42,156 nt of DNA, from assembly GCF_016462545.1 (NCBI RefSeq), contig NZ_JAEMTA010000048.1, forward strand, positions 1-42,156, in the 5' to 3' direction. Below, piece by piece: positions 17,893 through 25,948 of the stretch. The position numbers and the translations under genes were made by a program. A model generated the notes under the pieces. It did not search any database and was not told the origin of the DNA. It saw only the letters and a program-made list of their open reading frames with translations. The stretch is from Mycolicibacterium sp. (GTDB lineage Bacteria; Actinomycetota; Actinomycetes; Mycobacteriales; Mycobacteriaceae). Position 1 is the stretch's first letter, and each line of letters opens with the position of its first letter.

Positions 17893-17923
17893 GGGCCGTG
17901 AACTCGATTCGAGTTCACGGCCC
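17893..17923 (+). terminator. Perfect 15-bp-arm hairpin after the LapA-domain gene
   Basis: GGGCCGTGAACTCGA and TCGAGTTCACGGCCC are perfect complementary arms around one base. This is a strong intrinsic-terminator-like hairpin, without a T-tract, 64 bases after the lapA-domain stop. Its right arm is also the start of the 21-base direct repeat. Confidence 0.75.
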
Positions 17924-17929
17924 GTGTGC
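17909..17929 (+). repeat. 21-bp exact direct repeat, left copy
   Basis: Identical over 21 bases to 25882-25902, same orientation (starts TCGAGTTCACGG). It overlaps the right arm of the terminator hairpin. The two copies bracket the hydrolase/LAL island. Confidence 0.75.
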
Positions 17930-18117
17930 ATACGCCACCTGCGTACACCGCCCACCGTCGGTGCCAGCGAGCAGACCGCTCTCAGTGGCTCTCAGCCTCA
18001 CGGACTTCGGCGTGAGTCCCGTGGTGCTCGAACGGCACGGTGTGTCGGAGCCGGTACGACGGGTTGAAGCTGAACTCGGGTAGACACTCCTCCCACCCCC
18101 GGCCGCCGCTTCCGTGT

Positions 18118-18996
18118 CTACGTCCCCAGTGGCGGTGAAAACTGGCTGGCTGCCGCAGCATACAACGTGTAGGGATTGCCAAGGCCGCCATACTTCTCGA
18201 GCATGGTGCTCACCACGTCCTCGGCCCCAGCCGCGGAGGCGACGGCATCGGCGAAATCGCAGATGTACTGACGTGATTCGTCGAGTATTCGCCGCGCATC
18301 GTCGTCGGGAGCGTCGAGGTCGCGGTGTCCCGCGATGATGGTCGTCGGTCCAAGCGCCTCGATGGCATCGATCGAGGCGAGCCAGTCTGCGCGGGTTGCC
18401 GGGGTCGAGCCCACCAGCCACATGTGGATGCCGTTGTATGCGATGTCCCCTGATACGACGGTGTGCAGTTCGGGGATGTGCACGATGCTGGCGGTCACCC
18501 CGTCGGCGCCCCCAATGGGGAGTACGCGAAGTGGGTGGCCGTCCAGGTCGATCTCATCTGAGTGGAGTTCGGCGGGGATCGCAGGTTCGAGGTCGAACTG
18601 TCCGTCGAACCACGACGTCCAGATGGCCAGCGTTGCGGGCTCCGTCTGCTCACGAGCTTCGGCGATCACCTCGGAGTGTGAGACCAACTGAGCCTTCGGG
18701 AACCGTTGCAGCACAGGTCCGGCCCCGAAGAAGTGATCAGCGTGTCCATGGGTGACGTAGATCAGGGATAGATGCTTGTTGGTGGTCTCGCTCACCCAGC
18801 GTGCCAGCTGTTCACCCTCGGATCGCGTCAAAAGTGCATCGACCAGGACGGCATGGGCGTTTCCCGAGATGAGCGTGGCGGTAGAGGCCGGCCAGGTGGC
18901 TTGCAGGCTGGGGTCCCAACCGGTTACGCCCCCGTGGGGGATCGGTTTGTACCCACCGGTGAAGACATCGACTGTCAGCGTCGTCGACACGGTCAA
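18118..18996 (-). CDS. Metallo-beta-lactamase-fold hydrolase
   Basis: About 290 residues. The metal-binding motif is THGHADH (about 82-88); further ligands are likely in VVSGDIAYNGIH (Asp) and IIAGHRDLDAPDD (His). The family includes quorum-quenching lactonases, glyoxalases and small-molecule hydrolases; this one has no family-specific insert I can name. TTG at 18996 overlaps the upstream hydrolase stop (TTGA), and GTG at 18990 is an alternative start. It is the last gene of a minus-strand run with two alpha/beta hydrolases and a protein of unknown family, suggesting a common catabolic substrate, perhaps an ester or lactone. It ends close to the 21-base repeat. Confidence 0.8.
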   Translation of the reverse strand: MTVSTTLTVDVFTGGYKPIPHGGVTGWDPSLQATWPASTATLISGNAHAVLVDALLTRSEGEQLARWVSETTNKHLSLIYVTHGHADHFFGAGPVLQRFPKAQLVSHSEVIAEAREQTEPATLAIWTSWFDGQFDLEPAIPAELHSDEIDLDGHPLRVLPIGGADGVTASIVHIPELHTVVSGDIAYNGIHMWLVGSTPATRADWLASIDAIEALGPTTIIAGHRDLDAPDDDARRILDESRQYICDFADAVASAAGAEDVVSTMLEKYGGLGNPYTLYAAAASQFSPPLGT

Positions 18997-19826
18997 CTCA
19001 GGAATCGATCGACTTCGTGGCCGAAGTCCTCGATGTGCTGGAAGAGGAATCCGTGGCCGGCGTCGCTGTACAGGACCACCTTGGCGTCCGCCAGGCGCTG
19101 TGACATGGCGTAGGTCGCGAACGAGTTGATCATGACGTCGTGGGCGCCGTTGGCGACGAGCACGGGCAGCGACAGCTCGGTGAGGCGGTCGTAGTACCCG
19201 CCGAAGCCTCCGATGGCCGTAAGCTGCGCACGGTACGTGTCGTCTTGGACGGCGGCGTGCGACTGGTTGAGCCGAAAATCCAAGCGCTGCAACGATTCCA
19301 GCCCGGCGTTTCGTGCCTTCTCGGTTTCGGGAAAGAACAAATAGAGGTAGTCCTCGTCGTCGTTGACGGCATGGGTGAGAATGTCACCGACCTTCGGACC
19401 AGGGGTTGGTTGGTCGGGCACTCCTGCCGGGGTGCTGCCGGCGACGATCAGGCGGCGCACCAAGTCCGGTGCGCCCAGGGCGATGCCCTGGGCGACGATG
19501 CCACCCAGCGACCAACCCATGACGTCGACCCGGGCGAGGCCGAGTGCGCGGATGAAGGCGATCCCACCATTGGCAAGGCCGTCGATCGTGTTCGGAGCGA
19601 CACCGCTGGACAGGCTGGTGCCCCGGTTGTCGAACACGATGACCTCACGTTCGGCCGCCAGAACGTCGAGCAGTGCGGGGTCCCAGTGATCGATGGTGCC
19701 CCGCAATCGCATGCACAAGACCAGCGGAACTGTTCCACCCGCACCGAAGCGGCGGTAGTGGAAGCGCTCCCCGTCGGAGGTGCCGATGAAGAGATCCTCG
19801 GCCTTGTCGGACAGGTAATCAGACAT
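18993..19826 (-). CDS. Alpha/beta hydrolase (esterase/lactonase-like)
   Basis: 277 residues. Motifs are DHWDPALLDVLAAEREVIVFDNRGTSLS after the oxyanion strand, GWSLGGIVAQ with nucleophile Ser near 106, LPVLVANGAHDVMI with the acid region, and DAGHGFLFQH with the catalytic His. This is the cytoplasmic single-domain fold without a lid insert that can be named. ATG at 19826 has AAAGGA ten bases before it; the earlier ATG at 19835 is too close. It shares the WDPALLDVLAA.REVI stretch with the frameshifted hydrolase at 20584-21446, so the two are paralogues in one run. It overlaps the metallo-hydrolase gene. Confidence 0.85.
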   Translation of the reverse strand: MSDYLSDKAEDLFIGTSDGERFHYRRFGAGGTVPLVLCMRLRGTIDHWDPALLDVLAAEREVIVFDNRGTSLSSGVAPNTIDGLANGGIAFIRALGLARVDVMGWSLGGIVAQGIALGAPDLVRRLIVAGSTPAGVPDQPTPGPKVGDILTHAVNDDEDYLYLFFPETEKARNAGLESLQRLDFRLNQSHAAVQDDTYRAQLTAIGGFGGYYDRLTELSLPVLVANGAHDVMINSFATYAMSQRLADAKVVLYSDAGHGFLFQHIEDFGHEVDRFLS

Positions 19827-19853
19827 GTTGATCATTTCCTTTGTGTGAGTGGG

Positions 19854-20573
19854 CTAGTCGAGCGTGATGTGAGTGAGTGCGATGGACACCACTAGTTGTT
19901 CGGGGATCGGCTGGTTGTCGGCATCGCGGACGTAGATCATCCGGGTGCGCGGCACCACGATGCCGTCGATCGCCTCGAAGTCGGATACATAGTGAGCAGC
20001 TGGCGAGCCTCCCGCGATGTCGACTTGGTAGTCACGACGCCTGATCAGGCCATCGTCGTCGATGTAGAGCACCTGGTGCGGGCTGTGGGTCGCGATGGTG
20101 TCGGGGTAGCCGACGTGGAGTCGCTGCCAGGTCTGGCCGTTCTCGGTCCACGGCTCGGCTTCCTCGGTGCGCACACCGGGCAGGGTGAGGTTGAACGGCT
20201 CGGCCGTGTAGGTCCACATGGCGTAGCCGGTGAAATAGGCCAATTGCAATGCCGTCCAGGGTGTTTCAAGGGTGTGACCGGCGAAGGAGGCGCGAGGGTC
20301 GTCGAGCATTTCGACGACGTCGCCGTCGAGCGTCTCGATTCCCACTCGATCTGGCGTGTACGCGGTCTTGAGGTTGGATGAGGTGAACGGGCACAGGGAG
20401 GTGCGCTGATTCTTGATCCACACGGTGATGTCACCGTCGTCGACGATCCCGGGAACCTGTTTGATGTCCCAGATGGCTCCGCCGAAGCGTTTGTGTGCGC
20501 TGACCGACGTCAGCTGATTCCAGCGGTCGATGCCGCCGTAGGCCTGCAGGGTCTTCTGGAGTAGGTCGGTCAT
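19854..20573 (-). CDS. Conserved-looking protein of unknown function
   Basis: This 239-residue protein starts MTDLLQKTLQAYGGIDRWNQ with GAAGGG upstream of ATG 20573. The opening AYGGIDRWNQLTSVSAHKRF and alternating strands (QVLYIDDDGLIRRRDYQVD, then VPRTRMIYVRD) recall LolA/LppX-type beta sheets that cradle lipids, but there is no signal peptide and the match is weak. The Trp-rich middle (FTGYAMWTYTAEPFN) suggests a hydrophobic-ligand site. It sits between two paralogous hydrolases in one transcript and probably takes part in the same pathway. Function not known. Confidence 0.7.
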   Translation of the reverse strand: MTDLLQKTLQAYGGIDRWNQLTSVSAHKRFGGAIWDIKQVPGIVDDGDITVWIKNQRTSLCPFTSSNLKTAYTPDRVGIETLDGDVVEMLDDPRASFAGHTLETPWTALQLAYFTGYAMWTYTAEPFNLTLPGVRTEEAEPWTENGQTWQRLHVGYPDTIATHSPHQVLYIDDDGLIRRRDYQVDIAGGSPAAHYVSDFEAIDGIVVPRTRMIYVRDADNQPIPEQLVVSIALTHITLD

Positions 20574-20583
20574 GGGATGCCCT

Positions 20584-21446
20584 TCAGCGTCCGAGGAACT
20601 GGCGGATGTGGTGGCCGAAGTCGACGGGGTGCTGGTCGAGGAAGCCGTGGCCGGCGTCGGGGTAGATGCGCAGTTGCGCACCTCGGATCCGTTCGGCGAG
20701 CAGGTAGCTGTTCTTGGTCGACATCATGGTGTCGTTGTCGCCGTTGGCCACAAAGGTGGGCTGCGTGATGGCCGACAAGCGCTCCAGCTTCGAGGAGTCG
20801 GGGATACCCCAGGTCATGAGCGCCTGATATTGGGCGTCGCGGCAGGCCAGCGTGGTCTCGATGTCGCGGTCCGCGGCGCGGGCGTGGGTGCGGGCCAGGT
20901 ATTCCCAGCCGCACTGGACGCTGGCGTCCGATCCGGAGAAGAACAGGGCGATGAAGTTCTCCGCGGTGATGGCGTCACCGCATGCGTAGGCGAAGACGTC
21001 GTCGGACCAGCGGTGCAGATCCGGTGCGCCTTGGGGGGCGGTGCGGCAAGTACTAGGCGTCGCGGCAGCCGGGGCCGAATCAAGGCGATCTCTTGGGCGA
21101 TGTGTCCGCCGAGTGAGAATCCCAGCAGGTCAACCGTCGTGAGGTCGAGTGCGTCGAGGAACCGCAGGGCGCCACGTGCCATGTCCGTGACGTTGTCTGG
21201 CGTGGTTCCGGTGGACCTGCCCACACCAGGCAGATCGACGGTGATCACCTCACGGTCTGCGGCCAGTACGTCCAGCAGCGCAGGGTCCCAGTAGTCGAGG
21301 TTGCCGCGGAAGTGCTGGAGCAGCACCAGTGGTGGCAACGTTGCCGAGGGCGTCCCAATCCGGCGGTAGGCCAGGGTTTCGCCAGCCACGCCGAGCTGCA
21401 GGTTGGGCGCGAGGGCAGCCCCCGTGTCCTGTGTGATGGTCGTCAT
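20584..21446 (-). pseudogene. Alpha/beta hydrolase with one frameshift (gene or assembly error)
   Basis: From ATG 21446 (GGGAGA upstream) the frame encodes an intact N-terminal half: LDYWDPALLDVLAADREVIT, VDLPGVGRST and GFSLGGHIAQ (nucleophile Ser), up to RRLVLAAPPP. At the six-base G run 21033-21038 sense moves to the next frame, which reads QGAPDLHRWSDDVFAYACGD through ALFFSGSD, NGDNDTMMS and DAGHGFLDQH (catalytic His) to the stop at 20584. Adding one base to the run gives a complete protein of about 287 residues colinear with the hydrolase at 18993. Everything else looks under selection, so a sequencing or assembly indel is as likely as real inactivation. Confidence 0.75.
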
Positions 21447-21520
21447 CGTGCTGTCTCCCTAGAGCTGTCGGTTCAACCGTCGTCGACCACGCTGGCAGGC
21501 CGCGCCTCATTCCTGTATCC

Positions 21521-21608
21521 GTCAGATGACTACCGCTTCATCGGGTACGGACTGTGGTGCGTCCCCGGCGGGCTCGCAGTTGCCGGGCAGGTTTGGTAGT
21601 CATCTGAC
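21521..21608. promoter_or_regulatory. Paired inverted copies of GGTAGTCATCTGAC in a divergent promoter
   Basis: The element occurs reversed at 21521-21534 and forward at 21595-21608, 60 bases apart, between the divergent hydrolase genes (starts 21446 and 21688). Its core GTCAnnTGAC is itself a dyad, as expected of an operator half-site pair. A third copy lies at 25747-25762. The candidate binders are the HxlR and LAL regulators nearby. Confidence 0.5.
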
Positions 21609-21687
21609 CTATGGCATTGCCCGCGGCGCTCGCCGCACACTGATGCTTCTGCCTGGATTACGCCGTGGAAATTGGATTGGAGCGCGC

Positions 21688-22509
21688 GTGCCGTACCTCA
21701 GTGGCTCGGATGGAACGCAACTCTTCTACAAGGAATGGGGAAGTGGGCCGGCCGTAGTGTTCTGCCATGGCTGGCCACTGAGCGCTGATGCCTGGGACGT
21801 CGAGCTGAAGTTACTGGCCGACAACGGATATCGCGCCATTGCTCACGACCGGCGCGGCCACGGGCGGTCAGAACACACGTGGGCGGGTAACGACATGGAT
21901 ACCTATGCGGCCGATCTCGCAGCAGTGATCGACGGCCTGGGATTGTCGAGCGTCGTCGTGGTGGGGCACTCGACTGGCGGCGGAGAAGCCCTGCGTTATG
22001 CGGTGCGCCACGGTGCAGGACGGGTGCGGAAAGTGGTTACCATCGGCGCTATTGCACCGGTGATGGTGCAATCTGCAGCCAACCCGGAGGGCACTCCCCT
22101 CGCGGCGTTCGATGACATGCGCGCCCGCGTGCAGGCCGACCGTTCGCAGTACTGGAAGGAATTGGCCTGGGAGTTCTACGGTTTCAACCGCGACGGAGCG
22201 GAGGTGTCGCAGGGGCTGATCGACCACTTCTGGCTGCAGGGTATGCAGGCGGGCCTGGCGTCGGCCTACGACTGTGTCAAGGTGTTCTCGGAGACCGACT
22301 TCACCCAGGACCTGAAGGCTCTGGACGTCCCGATCCTGATTGCCCACGGCGATGACGATCAGATCGTCCCCATTCACGACGCAGCATCGAAGGCCATCGA
22401 AATGGTCCGGTACGGCTCATTGCGCGTGTATCCCGGTGCATCGCATGGCATTCACGGTGACTATCAGCAGCAGTTCGGCCGCGACCTGCTCGACTTCATC
22501 GAGACCTGA
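21688..22509 (+). CDS. Alpha/beta hydrolase, non-haem chloroperoxidase-like
   Basis: This 273-residue protein is close in layout to bacterial cofactor-free haloperoxidases and esterases. The order is FCHGWPLSADAWDVEL, AHDRRGHGRSEH, VVVGHSTGGGEALRYAVRHG (Ser near 95), ILIAHGDDDQIVP with the Asp, and GASHGIHGDY with the His. HGWPLS and DRRGHGRS are typical of this subfamily. In vivo these enzymes are mostly esterases or perhydrolases; halogenation is a side activity. GTG at 21688 follows GGAG and gives the usual length, while a longer frame from 21526 has an unlikely N-terminus. It is divergent from the frameshifted hydrolase and its 3' end overlaps the HxlR gene by 14 bases. Confidence 0.85.
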   Translation: MPYLSGSDGTQLFYKEWGSGPAVVFCHGWPLSADAWDVELKLLADNGYRAIAHDRRGHGRSEHTWAGNDMDTYAADLAAVIDGLGLSSVVVVGHSTGGGEALRYAVRHGAGRVRKVVTIGAIAPVMVQSAANPEGTPLAAFDDMRARVQADRSQYWKELAWEFYGFNRDGAEVSQGLIDHFWLQGMQAGLASAYDCVKVFSETDFTQDLKALDVPILIAHGDDDQIVPIHDAASKAIEMVRYGSLRVYPGASHGIHGDYQQQFGRDLLDFIET

Positions 22510-22948
22510 GCTCTACCAGGGCGACCTGCGACGAACGCACGCGCTGGCCATCTGAGCCGCGGAATATGATGCCGACCGGCTCACCGGTGGAAGAGTCGAC
22601 GAAGCGGTAATCGTTGCTGTGCGCCCGGGCCAGGTGGACATGGCCCCACTGGCCGATCGCCGCAATCGCGGGGATCAGCGCGTGCCCGGCTTTGGTCAAG
22701 ACGTAGCGGCTTCTCCTGCGATCGCCGGGGTTCTGATATTCGACCAACTCGAGAACGCCGGCATCCACCAGTTCGCCGAGACGGGCACTCAAGACATCGG
22801 ACGCGGCACCAAGCTGTTCGCGGAACTCGGAGAACCGGGACCGGCCCAAGAAAGCTTCGCGAAGGATCAGCACGGCCCACGGCTGGCCCAGAATCGACAT
22901 GGTGCGCGCAATGGGGCACGCATCTTCGGACCATGAATCACGACGCAT
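22496..22948 (-). CDS. HxlR-family transcriptional regulator
   Basis: This 150-residue winged-helix protein has the HxlR pattern: MRRDSWSEDACPIARTMSIL, then GQPWAVLILREAFLGRSRFS, EFREQLGAASDVLSARLGEL and a DRRRSRYVLTKAGHALIP wing. The CPI motif (Cys near 11) is the conserved cysteine used by redox- or aldehyde-sensing relatives. The C-terminal tail beyond residue 115 is an extension seen in actinobacterial members. ATG at 22948 gives the family start; further upstream the frame would cross the divergent LAL start. It converges with the chloroperoxidase-like gene and diverges from the LAL gene with about 55 bases between. Confidence 0.85.
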   Translation of the reverse strand: MRRDSWSEDACPIARTMSILGQPWAVLILREAFLGRSRFSEFREQLGAASDVLSARLGELVDAGVLELVEYQNPGDRRRSRYVLTKAGHALIPAIAAIGQWGHVHLARAHSNDYRFVDSSTGEPVGIIFRGSDGQRVRSSQVALVELRSR

Positions 22949-23003
22949 TCCGTCATCGTAGCTCAGTTGGCACGCCAAACTCAGCTCTGGTAACTTCATC
23001 GCC

Positions 23004-25757
23004 GTGATGGTTGGGCGGTCCGCGGAACTGGCCGAAGTCACCGATGTGCTTGCGGCGATTTCCACCAGTGGATCTGCGCTGGTGATCGACGGCGACCCGG
23101 GGATCGGGAAGTCGACCCTGCTGACGGGCGCGGGCGAGTGGGCGACTGCCAACGGGTACGGCCGACTCGGCTGTTCGGGCTTGCAAAGCCACAGCGAGAT
23201 TGGGTTTGCGGGGCTGCACGAACTCGTTCACCCACTGCTGGTCCACGCACCGGCGTTGCCGCCGCGTCAGCGGTCTGCCCTGATGACGGCCTTCGGGCTC
23301 GAGGACGGCCCGGTGCCCGATCGGCTTCTGGTCAGCCTCGCCGTTCTCGGACTACTCGAAGAGGCATCGAACAAGCGGCGCCTGCTGCTGGTCGTCGACG
23401 ACGCGCAATGGTTGGACCAGTCCACCCTTGACGTGTTGACATTCGTGGCGCGGCGACTGACCAACGCACCCTTGATGATGCTGTGCGCCGTGCGCACGAC
23501 GCACGACGGCTCCGCGCCACCCCTCGACGGGCTGCCACGGTTGCCCCTGGGTCCGCTCACCTCCGAAGAAGCCGCTGACCTTCTCGCCGCGACACTGACG
23601 GCGTCGGCCAAAATCCGGAAGATCGACGCTTTCGCGCGCCGACGCGTCTTGGAGCAAGCCGACGGGAATCCGCTAGCGGTCATCGAAATGGCCGCTGCAC
23701 TCGGTGTGCGCGCCAGCGACGCAGCCCTATTCGCAGGCGAGCCACTACCCACCAGTCGACGCGTCGAGCGCGCCTTCCTGACTCAGCTCGGGGCGCTACC
23801 GGAAGGGAGTCGGCTGCTACTGCTGGTGATCGCGGCCAGTGACGGTGCGATGGCCGAGATCTACGGCGCCGCAGAACATCTCGGATTGGATCTCGCCGAG
23901 CACCTGGCCCCGTTGGAGGAGTCTGGCCTCATCATCGTTGGTGGTGGCGCGATCCAGGTCCGGCATCCGCTGATCCGGTCCACCGTCTACTCTTCCGCGG
24001 CGCTGTCGTCGCGCTCCATCGTGCATCGGGCGCTGGCCGTCGCGGCGACGGATCCGACCAACGCGGCGTGGCATCGGGCGGAGGCGGCGTTCGGGCCGGA
24101 CGAAGAGGTTGCTGCCGACCTCGTGCGCGCAGCAGGGAGGGCTCGAGCCCGCGGTGCTGGTGCGGAGGCCGCGGCGGCCTTGCGTCGCGCGGCGATTCTC
24201 ACACCGACACTCGACCGTCGCGTCGAACGATTGGCTGACGCCGCCGACGTGGCGCGTAGTTCGGGGTTGATCGAAGAGGCCATCAGAATCCTTCACGAGG
24301 CTGAGCCACTGACTGGCCACGGCGGTGCCGATGTGCGGTTGGCGATTACTCGATTCGTGCTGAATGCGACTGCCGCCATACCGGGTCAGTCCGCGAACGA
24401 GTTGCTCGCACTGGCAGGCAAACTCGCCGACGGCGACCCGCGACAACGGGAATTGTTGTGGGCGGCGGCGATCGAATGCCGCATGCACGGCTTGGTCGAA
24501 CAGCAGCGACGAGACGTCGTCGCGGCGATTCGTCGCGTCGAACACCGTGACTCGTCCGGCGCCCCATCGGACCCTCTACTCGCGATCGCCATCGCCCTGG
24601 TCGACGACGTCGGCCAAGGAGCGCGGTTTCGGGCGCGGCTACCAGAGATGATCGCCGCGAACAGCGACGATCCGCTGCTGCTGCTGTCCTTGGCAATGGC
24701 CGCAGAGGGAGTTGCGGACCGCCGCAACGCCTTTCGATGCTATGAGCTCGTGCAGAAGCAAGGTCGGACGACCGGCTCTCCGGCCAACGAATGCGAGGGG
24801 CTGCGCGGTGCCGCTCAGATCCTGTTGACCCAGGGCCGCGTCCAGGCTGCCGCCGTGAGCGCACAGCATGCGCTGCGGATGGCCGAAGGCATGAACCTGC
24901 CGACGACCGCCGGGTCGGCAGCGTCGATCCTCTCCCGCGCGCTGACGTGGCAGGGACAGCCAGAGGACGCCCGTCACGCACTCGATCGCGCGCGTGAGTT
25001 TCTGGCGACAGATCCCACGATCCTCTGGAACGACGACGTGTACTGGGCAGCCGGCTTCGCGGCACTGTGCGAGGTGAACCACGCTGAAGCGCTGGGTCAT
25101 CTAGTGAAGATGACCCAGCATCGAACGGAACAGCGTTGGGCCGTCGCCGACCTCGCGGAGGCCGCCTCCGGATGTGGTCAATCGGACACCGTTCGACCGT
25201 TGCTCGCTGAGATCGAGGAGCAGGCCGCACAGTTGGGGGTGGAGAGCTTTCTGGTGCACCGCGCGCAGGCTTTGGTGGCACGCTGCCCCGCGGAGGCAGA
25301 CGAGCGTTTCAGGGCCGCACTGGCGGCCGCTGAAGGCGGCGGCGCAGACCTGGAAGACGCGCGGACGCATCTTCTCTACGGTGAGTGGCTTCGGCGGCGC
25401 CGCCGCATCGTGGATGCGCGCACGCACCTCTCCGTTGCGTTCACCGCATTCGACAGCGCCGGGGCGCCTGCCTTCGCTGACCGTGCCGCCTCCGAATTGC
25501 GCGCCGCGGGTGTGGCTGCTGCGCCGTCTGCGGGCCAGAGCGGCGCGGCAGGCGTCCTGACAGCTCAGGAACTGCAGATTGCGCAATTGGCCGTCGCGGG
25601 AATGACCAACCGCGAGATCGCCGACCGCATTTACCTGTCGCACCGCACCGTAGCCGCCCACTTGTACAAGGTGTTTCCCAAGCTCGGCATTACCCGGCGT
25701 AATCAGCTGCACGCAGCACTGGGTGACCGATCCGTGGGTGCCGAACTAGTCATCTGA
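23004..25757 (+). CDS. LAL-type (large ATP-binding LuxR) transcriptional regulator
   Basis: 917 residues. The N-terminal AAA-like/STAND module has Walker A DGDPGIGKSTLL (about 29-40) and Walker B RLLLVVDDAQWLD (about 130). The long middle is alpha-helical and TPR-like (repeated AxxxA pairs from about 370 to 830). The C-terminal LuxR/GerE helix-turn-helix is LTAQELQIAQLAVAGMTNRE, then IADRIYLSHRTVAAHLYKVF. LALs activate catabolic or antibiotic genes in response to an inducer bound by the middle region. GTG 23004 or ATG 23007 may start it. It is probably the activator of the surrounding hydrolase genes. Its last codons coincide with a copy of the AGTCATCTGAC element. Confidence 0.88.
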   Translation: MMVGRSAELAEVTDVLAAISTSGSALVIDGDPGIGKSTLLTGAGEWATANGYGRLGCSGLQSHSEIGFAGLHELVHPLLVHAPALPPRQRSALMTAFGLEDGPVPDRLLVSLAVLGLLEEASNKRRLLLVVDDAQWLDQSTLDVLTFVARRLTNAPLMMLCAVRTTHDGSAPPLDGLPRLPLGPLTSEEAADLLAATLTASAKIRKIDAFARRRVLEQADGNPLAVIEMAAALGVRASDAALFAGEPLPTSRRVERAFLTQLGALPEGSRLLLLVIAASDGAMAEIYGAAEHLGLDLAEHLAPLEESGLIIVGGGAIQVRHPLIRSTVYSSAALSSRSIVHRALAVAATDPTNAAWHRAEAAFGPDEEVAADLVRAAGRARARGAGAEAAAALRRAAILTPTLDRRVERLADAADVARSSGLIEEAIRILHEAEPLTGHGGADVRLAITRFVLNATAAIPGQSANELLALAGKLADGDPRQRELLWAAAIECRMHGLVEQQRRDVVAAIRRVEHRDSSGAPSDPLLAIAIALVDDVGQGARFRARLPEMIAANSDDPLLLLSLAMAAEGVADRRNAFRCYELVQKQGRTTGSPANECEGLRGAAQILLTQGRVQAAAVSAQHALRMAEGMNLPTTAGSAASILSRALTWQGQPEDARHALDRAREFLATDPTILWNDDVYWAAGFAALCEVNHAEALGHLVKMTQHRTEQRWAVADLAEAASGCGQSDTVRPLLAEIEEQAAQLGVESFLVHRAQALVARCPAEADERFRAALAAAEGGGADLEDARTHLLYGEWLRRRRRIVDARTHLSVAFTAFDSAGAPAFADRAASELRAAGVAAAPSAGQSGAAGVLTAQELQIAQLAVAGMTNREIADRIYLSHRTVAAHLYKVFPKLGITRRNQLHAALGDRSVGAELVI

Positions 25758-25762
25758 CGGAT
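25747..25762 (+). promoter_or_regulatory. Third copy of the AGTCATCTGAC element
   Basis: TAGTCATCTGACGGAT is identical over 16 bases to the reverse complement of 21517-21532. It overlaps the last codons and stop of the LAL gene. It may be an operator for genes downstream or a remnant of a repeat end. Confidence 0.4.
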
Positions 25763-25854
25763 GTCAGTCGACCGGTCGCCAGCCCAGATTCGTCGCACGG
25801 AGCTGGTGGCTCGTCAGCTCGACCCCACTGACCGCGCGCATGGATATGGCGACT

Positions 25855-25886
25855 CTCGACGAAGCACGATGACCGACTTCGTCGAG
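25855..25886 (+). terminator. 10-bp-arm hairpin after the LAL gene
   Basis: CTCGACGAAG and CTTCGTCGAG form perfect arms around a 12-base loop, 97 bases after the LAL stop. A second small hairpin (CCCGTG-4-CACGGG, 25894-25909) follows directly. Together they form a plausible terminator zone before the ThrE-type gene. Confidence 0.6.
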
Positions 25887-25902
25887 TTCACGGCCCGTGT
25901 GC
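25882..25902 (+). repeat. 21-bp exact direct repeat, right copy
   Basis: Exact partner of 17909-17929. It begins in the right arm of the hairpin here too, so both copies lie at a terminator-like structure. Confidence 0.75.
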
Positions 25903-25948
25903 TCACGGGTGGCGGCTGAGCGCATCCGGCGCCTGGCAGAGTGACACC

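Larger units (their letters stand above)
17830..18117. other. Intergenic region with hairpin and orphan C-terminus-like frame
   Basis: It contains the terminator hairpin (17893-17923), one copy of the 21-base direct repeat, and a minus-strand frame (about 17983-18090) that reads EECLPEFSFNPSYRLRHTVP and FEHHGTHAEVREAESH before a stop. That peptide looks like the end of a real protein, but no start or upstream frame is present and I cannot name it. Confidence 0.4.
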
